From Novosphingobium sp. B 225 (GTDB lineage Bacteria > Pseudomonadota > Alphaproteobacteria > Sphingomonadales > Sphingomonadaceae): 51,207 nt of DNA. Shown in pieces: positions 1 to 8,222 of this stretch. Location of the stretch: assembly GCF_002198665.1 (NCBI RefSeq), contig NZ_MWLM01000037.1, positions 136,860 through 188,066 of the forward strand. Direction: 5' to 3'. A program made the position numbers and the translations under genes. Within the stretch, counting starts at the first letter, position 1; each line of letters starts with the position of its first letter. The notes below the pieces were generated by a model. That model did no database searches. It was not told where the DNA came from and saw only the letters and a list, made by a program, of their open reading frames with translations.

Positions 1-483
1 TCCCGACGAGCCTGAACCTGATGACCCCGAACCCGAAGAACCCGAAGAGCCTGACGATCCGGAGCCGGAAGAGCCGGAACCGGAAGAGCCGGAACCGGAA
101 GAGCCGGAATTCGACCCTGATGAATCGGAGCCTGAATTGCTGGTCGAGCCGGAATTGTCGGCAAATCCGCCATCGTCGCCAAAGCCTGCATCGCGGCCCT
201 GCGGCGTGTCGAGCAAGCTGCCCGGACCATCAATGCTGACATATGGCACCGAAAACCGCACTGAAAATCCGCCTTTGCGATATTTCAACGAGACTGGCGC
301 AGAAACCACTTTGGTTTTTTGCGGATCGCCATAATCGCCTTCGGAATAATTGATCCCCGCGCCCAGCCGCCAGACGCCCGGATCCTCTTCGGGCTGGTTG
401 GGCCGGTCCTCGGCATAGGCAAAGGCCGGGATGGCCGCCATGGCGATAGCCCCCAGCAGGCAGGCTTTGCGGTTGGTTCTCAT
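1..483 (-). CDS. Outer-membrane beta-barrel 'transporter'-like protein, 3' part outside window
   Basis: The start ATG is at 481-483 on the minus strand, with a strong AAGGGGGA ribosome site just upstream. The first ~24 residues are a signal peptide (basic MRTNRK, hydrophobic core, AFAYA before a Glu-Asp mature start). The mature part reads like strands of an outer-membrane barrel (LGAGINYSEGDY, then VSLKYRKGGFSVRFSVPYV) and includes the phrase DGPGSLLDTPQGRDAGFGD. From about residue 100 it becomes almost pure Ser and Gly (repeating SGS/SSG) up to the window edge, so at least 60 residues are low complexity. Sphingomonads carry similar exported barrel proteins with a Ser/Gly or Asp-rich loop, usually annotated only as 'transporter'. 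The gene runs off the window, so length and C-terminus are unknown. The opposite-strand reading is a Pro/Glu-rich shadow without a start. Family call is moderate, coding call strong. Confidence 0.75.
   Translation of the reverse strand, partial: MRTNRKACLLGAIAMAAIPAFAYAEDRPNQPEEDPGVWRLGAGINYSEGDYGDPQKTKVVSAPVSLKYRKGGFSVRFSVPYVSIDGPGSLLDTPQGRDAGFGDDGGFADNSGSTSNSGSDSSGSNSGSSGSGSSGSGSSGSGSSGSSGSSGSGSSGSGSSG
8..125. repeat. Short tandem repeats encoding the Ser/Gly run
   Basis: A run of near-identical 9- and 15-bp units (core GAGCCGGAACCGGAA on the plus strand) makes up the 3' part of the barrel-protein gene. On the coding strand every unit stays in frame and encodes Ser-Gly-Ser-rich peptide, so the array can change length by multiples of three without breaking the protein. 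Confidence 0.7.
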
Positions 484-685
484 CTGTCCCCCTTGATCTT
501 GGCAGGTTGGTTCAAGCATTAACGGGAATGGCCGGTTTCGCAAATTCCCATTGTCCCACAACGGCTGAACTGCACCGATATTCCCCAGGCCGGAATTTTT
601 TCGAAGCGCGGGAATAGTCTGTCCACCGCAGCGTTATGGCCACGCTCGCGCACTTCATGCCGCGAGTTCAATCGGGAGAATACCC
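484..685. other. Divergent intergenic region
   Basis: About 200 bp between the minus-strand barrel gene and the plus-strand repeat-protein gene, so it should hold both promoters. I see no convincing hexamer pair or operator and no ORF with a ribosome site. Confidence 0.4.
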
Positions 686-964
686 ATGCGAAACAGCACA
701 CGCATTGCCCTTGCGCTTTCAGCATTGGCCGCCACTGTCACGCTGGCCCAGCCCGCCGCCGCCCGGCGCGGGGCTGACGATCCGGCGGGCCATGTTCGCC
801 AGTGTCGCGGTTGCGATGATCCCCCGGGTCACATCCGCCAGGCGCGCGGGGCTGATGATCCGGCCGGCCATGTGCGGCGCGGCCGCGGCGCTGACGATGC
901 CCCCGGCGATGATCGTGGCCGTGGCCGCGGCCGCGGGACGGACGACGGCCCAGGCCACACCTGA
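686..964 (+). CDS. Small exported protein built of 13-residue repeats
   Basis: 92 codons, ATG preceded by GGGAGA at a good distance. Residues 1 to ~26 form a signal peptide ending in QPAAA. The whole mature part is a tandem repeat of 13 residues, consensus R-G-A-D-D-P-x-G-H-V-R-x-x. Three clear copies begin at bases 767, 806 and 845, and two decayed copies at 884 and 923 turn into Arg-Gly dipeptides. Each copy pairs Asp-Asp with a His and several Arg, so the mature protein is highly charged and probably disordered. Export to the periplasm or outside is inferred from the leader. A metal- or polyanion-binding role would fit the composition but is speculation. I know no characterised family. A good terminator follows at 995-1027, which supports a single-gene unit. 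Confidence 0.7.
   Translation: MRNSTRIALALSALAATVTLAQPAAARRGADDPAGHVRQCRGCDDPPGHIRQARGADDPAGHVRRGRGADDAPGDDRGRGRGRGTDDGPGHT
767..961 (+). repeat. Five in-frame 39-bp repeats
   Basis: Units start at 767, 806, 845, 884 and 923. The first three are close at DNA and protein level (RGxDDPxGH core); the last two are degenerate. Phase is kept throughout. Confidence 0.75.
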
Positions 965-994
965 CGTTATTGGCCCCCGGCAGGGTCGCACGAG

Positions 995-1027
995 CCCCGG
1001 TCACGGCAAAAGCCGGGCCGGGGTTTT
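995..1027 (+). terminator. Rho-independent terminator of the repeat-protein gene
   Basis: CCCCGG pairs with CCGGGG, with an inner GGC-AAAA-GCC stem-loop, and the structure is followed at once by TTTT at 1024-1027. It starts about 30 bp after the stop codon. Confidence 0.7.
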
Positions 1028-1504
1028 GCGTGGGGCAAGCCGCAAGGCATTTTGGCAATCCATGTGGCCAATTGCCGGGTGCGCCAAAGGTTTGGCACCT
1101 ATGCCGGTGCGAGGTCGGTCCGGCCTTGCGCGGGCTGGTTGCAACTTTCCTACATGTCCCGAATCTGCGATAAGCGGCGCGCTCTTTGACATTGTTGATC
1201 CCGCATCCAGGTCACTTTTGCGCCGCATCGCGCAAATTGACACTTGGAATCATCAATCTGTCACCTTTTTTGGCAGCAAGTTTCTGAAATAACACCTGAA
1301 ATACAGGGTTACACTTTTGCCGGACTGTCACCTTTGTGACTCTCTGCGGCGAACCGGATGGCTCGCGGTTTCGCCGTTCGGCAAGAGCTTGATCAGCTGC
1401 CGAAAGTGAATTTGAACCGATTAATGCAATCGATTGTTGTTGTGTTTCGCAGATTGTGGCATGAGAGGCGAACCGGCCTGGCGAGGGCTGGCGGGGAGAG
1501 TGCA
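1028..1504. other. Long leader/intergenic region before the sugar operon
   Basis: About 480 bp without a supportable gene. It holds the LacI-type operator at 1427-1436 and presumably the promoter of the MFS-GH36-galTK operon. The open frame continuing upstream of the MFS start lacks a ribosome site and family-like sequence, so I treat it as leader. Confidence 0.5.
1427..1436. promoter_or_regulatory. LacI-type operator, copy 1 (MFS/GH36 operon)
   Basis: Perfect 10-bp palindrome CAATCGATTG, extended to TGCAATCGATTGTT, about 70 bp before the MFS start codon. The same palindrome occurs before the TonB receptor (two copies) and before the halogenase-like gene. The central CG and overall length are typical of LacI/GalR-family operators. 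The linked repressor at 9533-10549 is the obvious candidate to bind it. Confidence 0.75.
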
Positions 1505-2833
1505 ATGGAATCTGGCAAACCACACCTTTCGCTGCCGCGAATTTTGCAGATGAACCTGGGTTTTCTGGGCCTGCAGTTCAGCTTTGGGTTGCAGCAGGCC
1601 AATCCGATCTTCGCCTATCTCGGGGCCGATGAAAAAGACTTTCCCTGGCTGGGTATCGCCGGGCCGCTGACCGGCCTGATTGTCCAGCCGATCATCGGAG
1701 TGATGAGTGACCGCACGATGTCGCGGATGGGGCGGCGCACCCCCTATTTTCTGATTGGCGCGCTGATGTGCAGCGCCGGACTGTTTCTGATGCCCTTCGC
1801 GCAAAGCCTGTTGATGGCCTTTTCGATCCTGTTCCTGCTTGATGTTGGCAACAATGTGACGATGGAGCCTTACCGCGCCTATGTGAGCGATCGCCTGCGC
1901 GAAGAGCAGCGCGGGTTCGGTTTCCTCTCGCAAAGCGGCTTCACCGGGCTGGCACAGTGCCTGGCCTATGCCAGCCCGTTCCTGTTGGTCAGCCTGTTCG
2001 GAGTTTCGAAGGTGGCCGAACCGGGTGTGATCCCGGATTATACACGGCTGGCTTTCTTTATCGGCGCGGTCCTTTCGATCACCACGATCTTGTGGTCGAT
2101 TCTGCGGGTGCCCGAACTGCCGCTGACTGAAGCGGAAAAGGTCAGGATCGCGGCGCTGCCCAAAGGCTTTGCTCCCACTTTTGCCGAGATTTTCTCTGCC
2201 ATCCGGGAGATGCCCAATGCCATGCGGACCATGGCCTGGATGAGCCTGTTCCAGTGGTATGCGATGTGCTGCTATTGGGCCTACCGGGTACCGTCGATTT
2301 CCATGGCGCTGTTCGGCACGTCAGATGGCAGTACCGCGCAGTTCCGTGAAGCGGACTTGCTGTCGGGCCCGATGGGCGCCTTTTACAACGCGGTGGCCTT
2401 TGTGGCGGCCTTCTCGATGGCGCCGATTTCACGCCGATTTGGCGCGGGCCGGGTTCACGCGACCTGCCTGATGCTGACTGGCCTGGCGATGATTGCCATG
2501 CCCGCCATGAACAGCGAGCCACCGATGTGGCTGCTCATGGGGGTCATGGGTCTGGGCTGGGGCTCGATCATGGGCAACCCCTATATCATCCTGGCCAATG
2601 CGATCCCGGCCGAACGGACAGGCGTTTACATGGGCATCTTCAACATGATGATCTGTGCCCCAATGCTGGTTTTCGCCGGGACGATGACTTTCATCTATGA
2701 ACCGGTATTGGGCGGCGACCCGCGCAACGCGTTGGCCTTTGGCGGTGTGCTGATGCTCTGCGCCGCGATGGCGGTAGTGCGGATGACGGGCAAGGGTGGC
2801 TCGGATTCGAAGCAGGTGGTTGCTGCCGTCTGA
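1505..2833 (+). CDS. MFS sugar transporter, SUT/SLC45-like (sucrose/alpha-galactoside:H+ symporter)
   Basis: 442 residues starting at ATG 1505, chosen because GGGGAGAG precedes it and homology-like sequence starts there; the open frame extends to 1358 without a ribosome site. Twelve hydrophobic segments are expected and can be picked out. The loop between helices 2 and 3 (residues 69-81) carries SDRTMSRMGRRTPY, a form of the MFS signature shared with plant sucrose carriers and the SLC45 group, and with Xanthomonas SuxC-type carriers. It would move a disaccharide or raffinose-type sugar across the inner membrane using the proton gradient. Its stop overlaps the start of the alpha-galactosidase gene (TGATG), so it is translationally coupled to the enzyme that would use the imported sugar. 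Substrate is inferred from neighbours: sucrose, raffinose and melibiose are all possible. Confidence 0.82.
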   Translation: MESGKPHLSLPRILQMNLGFLGLQFSFGLQQANPIFAYLGADEKDFPWLGIAGPLTGLIVQPIIGVMSDRTMSRMGRRTPYFLIGALMCSAGLFLMPFAQSLLMAFSILFLLDVGNNVTMEPYRAYVSDRLREEQRGFGFLSQSGFTGLAQCLAYASPFLLVSLFGVSKVAEPGVIPDYTRLAFFIGAVLSITTILWSILRVPELPLTEAEKVRIAALPKGFAPTFAEIFSAIREMPNAMRTMAWMSLFQWYAMCCYWAYRVPSISMALFGTSDGSTAQFREADLLSGPMGAFYNAVAFVAAFSMAPISRRFGAGRVHATCLMLTGLAMIAMPAMNSEPPMWLLMGVMGLGWGSIMGNPYIILANAIPAERTGVYMGIFNMMICAPMLVFAGTMTFIYEPVLGGDPRNALAFGGVLMLCAAMAVVRMTGKGGSDSKQVVAAV

Positions 2834-4926
2834 TGGCGGGCTCGTTCGCCTTCTTGCACAGCGACCAGGCCAGCCTGGTGCTCGAATGCCGCGCTGACGG
2901 TCCGCCGCTTTGGCGGCACCTTGGTGCGCGGTTGGATCCGGGCATGCTCACTCCGCTGGCCTTGAGCAGGACCGCGGCTTCGTTCTCGCTCGACCGCGAC
3001 GAGCCTGTGTCAACCGCACCGCGCGCTGGGCTCGGCTGGTTTGGTTCAGAGGCGCTGCGGCTGCGCCAAGCAGGATCGGCCCTGATCCCTGCGTTCGAAA
3101 CTGCTGACGTGACGCAGAGCGATACGGCCATCCATATCGTCCTGAACGATCACCAGACTGGTATCGAATTGCGGCAATCGATCGAACTGCTTGCCGGCGG
3201 TGCATTCCGCTTCACTGCGGAACTGGTCAATGCCGCAAGCCACCCGGTCGAGGTCGATTGGCTGGCAAGCGCGCTGATACCACTGCCGCCGTATAGCGCA
3301 GCGTTGCTCTCGTGGCGCGGCCGCCACAATGCCGAACTGGTCGAGCAGGTCGAACCGATGCCGCAGCAGGCCTGGCTGCGGGAAGGGCGGCGTGGAATTT
3401 CCGGCCATGGCGGGCCGCCGGGCGTGGTCGTGCTGGGCGAAGGAGCCGGGCATCACAGCGGGTTGGTCCACGCACTGCAACTCGCCTGGTCGGGCGACAG
3501 CAGCATCGCGGTAGAACGTGACGATGAAGGGTTCTGGATACTGAACGCCGGGGCCCGCTTTGATCCGGGCGAAATCGTGCTTGGCCCTGGTGAACGGATC
3601 GCAACGCCTGCGGCGATCCTGGCGGTCTCCACCGCAGGCCGCAATGGCGCGCTGGCTCAGCACCATGCTGCCATCCGCGCGGCGGTGGATTGGCCGGGCG
3701 GCACGATGCGCCGGCGCCCGGTGCATCTCAATTCGTGGGAAGCCTGCTATTTCGATCACGATGAAACGCGGATCGGTGCCCTGGCAGAAGCAGCGGCGGC
3801 GATTGGGGTGGAACGGTTCATTCTTGACGACGGCTGGTTCCGCGGCCGCAACAATGATGACGCCGGATTGGGTGACTGGACTGCCGATCCGGTCAAATAT
3901 CCGGCTGGTCTGACCCCCCTGGCTCAGCGGGTCCGCGCGATGGGAATGGAATTTGGGCTGTGGGTCGAACCCGAAATGGTCAATCCCGACAGCGACCTTT
4001 ACCGCGCGCATCCCGATTGGGCGCTGCACCTGCCCGGCCGCGACCAGCCGACCGCGCGCAACCAGCTGGTGCTGAATCTGGCCCTGCCGGAAGTTCAGGA
4101 ATACCTGTTCGGCGCGCTGGACGCGCTGCTGCGCGAAGTGCCGATTTCCTACCTCAAATGGGATCACAACCGTGATCTGGCTCCTGCCGGGGGCGCAGCC
4201 CAGGTGCTGGGTACCTATCGACTGCTGGCCCGTCTGCGCGCGGCTCATCCATCGGTCGAGATCGAAGGCTGTGCTGGCGGCGGCGGGCGATCTGACGCTG
4301 GCCTTGTTCCCTTCGTCCATCGGTTCTGGACAAGCGACAACATCGACGCGGTCAGCCGGGTTCGGGTTCAGCGCGGATTTCTCTCGTTTCTGGCACCGGA
4401 ACTGATGGGCGCGCACATTGGCGCGAGCCCGGCCCATGCAACGGGGCGCAGTCAGTCGCTCGGCTTTCGCGCAGCGGTTGCCATGCCGGGACACTTTGGT
4501 GTCGAGCTTGACCCGCGCCAGCTTGACGAAGCCGACCGCATCGAGCTGGCCGGATGGATTGCGTTCCACAAGCAGTGGCGACACTTGCTGCATGGGACGA
4601 TGACCTGGCTTGGCGAAGGGGCGGATGGTCTGGTCTGGCAGGCCGCCGGAACCGCAGCGGAATTCCTGTTGTTTGCTATCCGCACCGCCCCCGCGCTCGA
4701 CCGCCGACCGCAGCCGCTATGCCTGCCGTTCCTGGCGAAGTCAGGTTCCTGCACGATTGAATTGCTTCGAATTGCGGGCGCAGAAGGCGGGCACGCAGCG
4801 CACCTTCCGGCGCTGTTCGATGCGCCGGTTCCGTTCACTGGATCATGGCTGGCCAATAGCGGGCTGCCCCTGCCGCCGCTGAAGTCCGAAAGCGTGGCGA
4901 TCTTTCACGGAACGGTGGCACCATGA
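2833..4926 (+). CDS. Alpha-galactosidase, glycoside hydrolase family 36
   Basis: 697 residues, the usual length for bacterial GH36 enzymes. Layout is an N-terminal beta-sandwich (about 1-290), a catalytic (beta/alpha)8 barrel (about 295-600) and a C-terminal beta domain. Visible motifs are NSWEACYFD, FILDDGWF, WVEPEMVNPDSD, YLKWDHNRD with nucleophile Asp444, CAGGGGRSD, and FWTSDNID with acid/base Asp502. It releases terminal alpha-1,6-galactose from melibiose, raffinose or stachyose. There is no signal peptide, so it should act in the cytoplasm on sugar imported intact by the upstream carrier. ATG 2833 overlaps the MFS stop codon, and the GalT start overlaps its own stop, which fits a tightly coupled operon: galactose goes to GalK/GalT, sucrose to the GH68/GH32 enzymes downstream. 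Confidence 0.93.
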   Translation: MAGSFAFLHSDQASLVLECRADGPPLWRHLGARLDPGMLTPLALSRTAASFSLDRDEPVSTAPRAGLGWFGSEALRLRQAGSALIPAFETADVTQSDTAIHIVLNDHQTGIELRQSIELLAGGAFRFTAELVNAASHPVEVDWLASALIPLPPYSAALLSWRGRHNAELVEQVEPMPQQAWLREGRRGISGHGGPPGVVVLGEGAGHHSGLVHALQLAWSGDSSIAVERDDEGFWILNAGARFDPGEIVLGPGERIATPAAILAVSTAGRNGALAQHHAAIRAAVDWPGGTMRRRPVHLNSWEACYFDHDETRIGALAEAAAAIGVERFILDDGWFRGRNNDDAGLGDWTADPVKYPAGLTPLAQRVRAMGMEFGLWVEPEMVNPDSDLYRAHPDWALHLPGRDQPTARNQLVLNLALPEVQEYLFGALDALLREVPISYLKWDHNRDLAPAGGAAQVLGTYRLLARLRAAHPSVEIEGCAGGGGRSDAGLVPFVHRFWTSDNIDAVSRVRVQRGFLSFLAPELMGAHIGASPAHATGRSQSLGFRAAVAMPGHFGVELDPRQLDEADRIELAGWIAFHKQWRHLLHGTMTWLGEGADGLVWQAAGTAAEFLLFAIRTAPALDRRPQPLCLPFLAKSGSCTIELLRIAGAEGGHAAHLPALFDAPVPFTGSWLANSGLPLPPLKSESVAIFHGTVAP

Positions 4927-5939
4927 ATCTGGCGGACCATCCGCATCGCCGCCGAAACCTGTTGACCGGGGAATGGCTGCTGGTTTCCCCGCACCGGGCC
5001 AAGCGGCCGTGGCAAGGCGAATTGGCTCCACCGTCGTCCGCGCAGCTCGCGGCGCACGATCCTGATTGCTACCTGTGTGCAGGCAACCATCGGGTAACCG
5101 GCGAAGTCAATCCAGCCTATGATGGCACGTTCGTGTTTGCCAATGATTTTGCCGCACTGCTCCCCGAGCAGGGGCAAGTCGAGCGTCACACCGTGTTCGA
5201 GGCGGTTCCAGCCAGCGGCGAAGCGCGGGTTATCTGTTTTTCCCCCGATCACGGTGCAACTCTGGCCCGATTGCCGATCCCGGCTATCCTGAATGTGGTA
5301 GATGCCTGGTGCGATCTTTCGGCCGAACTTGGCGCGCACTGGGCGCATGTTCAGCTGTTTGAGAACAAGGGTGCGATGATGGGGGCGTCCAGTCCGCATC
5401 CCCATGGTCAGGCCTGGGCCAGTGATTTCGTCCCCGAACTGCCCGCGCGTGAGGATCAGCGTCAGCGCGCCTGGCTGGCCGACAGGGGAGTGGTCCTGCT
5501 TGAGGAAGTGGCCCAGGCCGAACTGGCTGCCGCCGAACGGATTGTCGAAGCGAACGACCACTGGCTGGCAATCGTCCCACACTGGGCCGGCTGGCCGTTC
5601 GAAACGCTGCTGATTGCGCGCGATCCGGTCGCACGGCTCGAAGCCTTGTCGCCCGTGGCCCGAAGCGCACTGGCAGAGATCTTGTCGCGCTTGCTGCGCC
5701 GCTGCGATGGGCTGTTCGGCTGCGATTTCCCTTATTCGATGGGTTGGCATGGCGCGCCGCATGCGCTGGGCGCAGACACCGCGCACTGGCGGCTGCATGC
5801 GCACTTCTTGCCGCCACTGCTGCGTTCGGCCTCCGTCCGCAAGCACATGGTTGGATTTGAACTGCTGGGCGAGACGCAGCGTGACCTGACCCCGGAAGCA
5901 GCCGCACGACAGCTGCGTGCGGTGGAGATCGGCGCATGA
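4923..5939 (+). CDS. galT: Galactose-1-phosphate uridylyltransferase
   Basis: 338 residues, normal for GalT. The Leloir-pathway enzyme transfers UMP from UDP-glucose to galactose-1-phosphate. Zinc-site cysteines appear as CYLCAGN (Cys49, Cys52). The active-site HxH is in SSPHPHGQAW (His159 and His161, His161 being the nucleophile that carries UMP). ENKGAMMGAS just before it is also typical. It starts in a 4-bp ATGA overlap with the alpha-galactosidase gene and ends in a 4-bp overlap with galK, so all three are co-translated. A UDP-galactose 4-epimerase (GalE) is not encoded in this window and must come from elsewhere. Confidence 0.95.
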   Translation: MNLADHPHRRRNLLTGEWLLVSPHRAKRPWQGELAPPSSAQLAAHDPDCYLCAGNHRVTGEVNPAYDGTFVFANDFAALLPEQGQVERHTVFEAVPASGEARVICFSPDHGATLARLPIPAILNVVDAWCDLSAELGAHWAHVQLFENKGAMMGASSPHPHGQAWASDFVPELPAREDQRQRAWLADRGVVLLEEVAQAELAAAERIVEANDHWLAIVPHWAGWPFETLLIARDPVARLEALSPVARSALAEILSRLLRRCDGLFGCDFPYSMGWHGAPHALGADTAHWRLHAHFLPPLLRSASVRKHMVGFELLGETQRDLTPEAAARQLRAVEIGA

Positions 5940-7081
5940 GCCTGATCGAACGGACCCGCGCCGGTTACGTTGCCGCCTATGGCCGTGAGCCGGATGGCAT
6001 CGCCTTTGCTCCGGGCCGGGTCAACCTGATTGGCGAGCATGTCGACTACAATGAAGGGCTGGTCCTGCCTTTGCCGATTTCTATCGGGACTGCTGCCGCC
6101 TGGGGGCGCGCAGCAGGCCAGGTCATCGAAACAGTGGCGCTTGATTTCGGTGCAGATCGTGATCGCTATATTCTGGGCGCAGCGCCGCCGCATCATCCGG
6201 TCGACTGGCGGTCCTATGTTCGCGGCATGGCCGAGGCGATGGCGGCGCGTGGGGCAAATTGCGGAGGGCTGAATCTCGCCATTGGTGGTTCCAATCCGCG
6301 CGGCGCGGGGCTGTCGTCGTCGGCATCGCTGTGTGTGGCAATCGGCCGGGCCTGGGCGGCCGCTGCCGGGCTTGCGCCCGATCCGCGCGAACTGGCCCTT
6401 GCGGCGCAATCGGCTGAACACAACTGGGCGGGCGTCAATTGCGGGATCATGGATCAGATGGCGATCGCCGCTGGCAAGCCGGGGCATGCACTCCTGCTCG
6501 ATTGCCGCGACCTGACGACAAGGCATGTCGCCCTGCCAGAGGATTGGGCGGTGGTGATCATCCAATCGGGAGTGACCCGAGGGCTGGTCGATGGTCACTA
6601 CAATGCTCGCCGCCAGGATTGCGAGCGGGCCGCACAGGCCCTTGGTGTCTCCAGCTTGCGGGCCGCCAGCTCCGATCTAATCGAGGCCGCGAACCTCGAT
6701 CTGCGCATCCGCAACCGCGCCCGTCACGTGATCCGGGAAATCGCGCGGACCGAGGCCGCGGTGGCGGCGATCGAAGCGCGCGATCTGGTCGGCCTCGGCC
6801 AACTGCTCCGCGATGGTCACGCATCCTTGCGAGACCTGTTTGAGGTAAGTGTACCGGCAGTCGACCGGCTCGTTGATCTCGCCAATGCCGCGATCGGTGC
6901 AGGCGGCGGGGCGCGGATGACCGGAGGCGGATTTGGCGGGGCAATCGCGGCGGTTCTTGAGGCGCAGGCAGTGCCCGCTTTCCTCGCCAACCTCACGGAC
7001 ACCTTTTCAGCGCCGGATGGCCGGCAACTCACGTATCTGATCGAAAGGACCGGCGGGGCTGCCGCCGGGGCAAGGCTATGA
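5936..7081 (+). CDS. galK: Galactokinase
   Basis: 381 residues of the GHMP kinase family. It phosphorylates galactose at C1 with ATP. Galactokinase signature GRVNLIGEHVDYNEG at residues 27-41 (Arg28 catalytic), ATP-binding loop RGAGLSSSASL near residue 121, CGIMDQMA with catalytic Asp173, and the C-terminal GHMP motif MTGGGFGGA. Start ATG overlaps the galT stop by 4 bp, and its own stop overlaps the next gene by 4 bp. The order alpha-galactosidase - galT - galK makes it the second step after release of galactose. Confidence 0.95.
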   Translation: MSLIERTRAGYVAAYGREPDGIAFAPGRVNLIGEHVDYNEGLVLPLPISIGTAAAWGRAAGQVIETVALDFGADRDRYILGAAPPHHPVDWRSYVRGMAEAMAARGANCGGLNLAIGGSNPRGAGLSSSASLCVAIGRAWAAAAGLAPDPRELALAAQSAEHNWAGVNCGIMDQMAIAAGKPGHALLLDCRDLTTRHVALPEDWAVVIIQSGVTRGLVDGHYNARRQDCERAAQALGVSSLRAASSDLIEAANLDLRIRNRARHVIREIARTEAAVAAIEARDLVGLGQLLRDGHASLRDLFEVSVPAVDRLVDLANAAIGAGGGARMTGGGFGGAIAAVLEAQAVPAFLANLTDTFSAPDGRQLTYLIERTGGAAAGARL

Positions 7082-8208
7082 ACCTGACAACCTGCAATTC
7101 CGCCGAGACCTTTTCGGCGTTGACCCGCTGGCGGCCCACTGCATTTGCTGGCGGGGCAGAAATCGGACTGATTGCTGCTGGCGATGCGGTGCCGATCCTG
7201 CCGGAACTTGACCTGTGGGATAGCTGGCCGCTGGCGCGTGAGGATGGCAGCACTGCCGAGATCGAGGGTCGCCAGTTCTGGTTCTTCCTGTCAGCGCCGC
7301 GTTTCGCTGATCCTGGCAAGCGCCATGATGCGGCCCGGATTCGCATGGCCTCGCGCGGGGCGGATGGCTGGCGCGACCATGGTGATTGCCTGCCTCCGGC
7401 GCTCAGCCCCGGTTCCCGCGAATGGGCTGGCAGCGCGGTACTCCACGCAGACGGACGTAGCGTCACGCTGTTCTTCACCGCCGCCGGTCGGCGCGGCGAG
7501 GGCCACAGCTTTGAACAGCGTCTGTTCGGGGCGCACGGACAGCTTGGGGCTGAAGGACCGGGCGAATGGTCTGACTGTGCGGAACTGGTCCGTCCTGATG
7601 GCCACCGCTATTTCATCGCGAATGAGGGGGCCGGCACTCCAGGCATGATCAAGGCCTTTCGCGATCCGTCATGGCTGCGCGATCCGGCCACCGGCAAGGC
7701 CCATCTGCTATTCACCGCCAGTGCCGGCTGGGACAACGCAGCGTTCAACGGTGTGATCGGGCTTGCCACCAAGGATGGCAGTGGTGTCTGGCAACTGGAA
7801 GACCCGTTGATCGATGCCGTCGGCGTCAACAATGAACTGGAACGCCCGCATGTGCTGGTCCGGGGCGGGCGCTATTACCTGTTCTGGTCAACCCAGCGCC
7901 GTACCTTCGATCCGGCCAGCCCCAGCGGGCCGAACGGACTATACGCGATGGTCGCGGACCGGCTGACCGGCCCCTATCGTCCGGTCAACGGCAACGGCCT
8001 GGTTGTCGGCAATCCTGCTGGAGAGCCAACGCAGGGGTACAGCTGGTGGGTAACCGGCGCAGGAGAGGTCTGGAGCTTTATCGATCACTGGGGGATGCAA
8101 GGCCGCAGTTTCGACCAGGATCCGCAATTGCTGCGCAGCCAGTTCGGCGGAACGCCTGCTCCGGTGTTCCAGCTGACCTTTGCCGGCGATACCGTTGCCG
8201 TCGCTTGA
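7078..8208 (+). CDS. GH68 levansucrase-like fructosyltransferase/sucrose hydrolase
   Basis: 376 residues. The three GH68 catalytic carboxylates are in place: nucleophile Asp48 in LWDSWPL, transition-state stabiliser Asp196 in FRDPSW, and acid/base Glu255 in NNELERPH. GH68 enzymes split sucrose and transfer fructose to water, sugar or a growing levan chain. It is shorter than Bacillus SacB (473) and nearer the leaderless Gram-negative forms such as Zymomonas (about 420). No signal peptide is visible, so it either works in the cytosol as a sucrase or leaves by an unusual route. It overlaps galK by 4 bp and is followed after 14 bp by a GH32 gene, so sucrose left after galactose removal would be cleaved here. 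Whether it polymerises or only hydrolyses cannot be told. Confidence 0.88.
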   Translation: MNLTTCNSAETFSALTRWRPTAFAGGAEIGLIAAGDAVPILPELDLWDSWPLAREDGSTAEIEGRQFWFFLSAPRFADPGKRHDAARIRMASRGADGWRDHGDCLPPALSPGSREWAGSAVLHADGRSVTLFFTAAGRRGEGHSFEQRLFGAHGQLGAEGPGEWSDCAELVRPDGHRYFIANEGAGTPGMIKAFRDPSWLRDPATGKAHLLFTASAGWDNAAFNGVIGLATKDGSGVWQLEDPLIDAVGVNNELERPHVLVRGGRYYLFWSTQRRTFDPASPSGPNGLYAMVADRLTGPYRPVNGNGLVVGNPAGEPTQGYSWWVTGAGEVWSFIDHWGMQGRSFDQDPQLLRSQFGGTPAPVFQLTFAGDTVAVA

Positions 8209-8222
8209 TCCCGGAAATCATC

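Noticed and set aside
1190..1201. ATTGTTGATCCC as another GntR operator
   Set aside because: Only the left half matches ATTGTNNACAAT; it lies in the sugar locus far from the regulon genes and is likely chance.
1358..1504. 49-codon N-terminal extension of the MFS carrier
   Set aside because: It would place the LacI operator inside coding sequence, and the start at 1505 has a clear ribosome site and normal family N-terminus.
3046..4593. 515-codon open frame on the minus strand opposite the GH36 gene
   Set aside because: Shadow of a high-G+C gene: no ribosome site, no family-like motifs, and the plus strand has a complete GH36 enzyme. The same applies to long minus-strand frames at 4905-5846, 8085-9476, 11019-12293 and 13271-14224.
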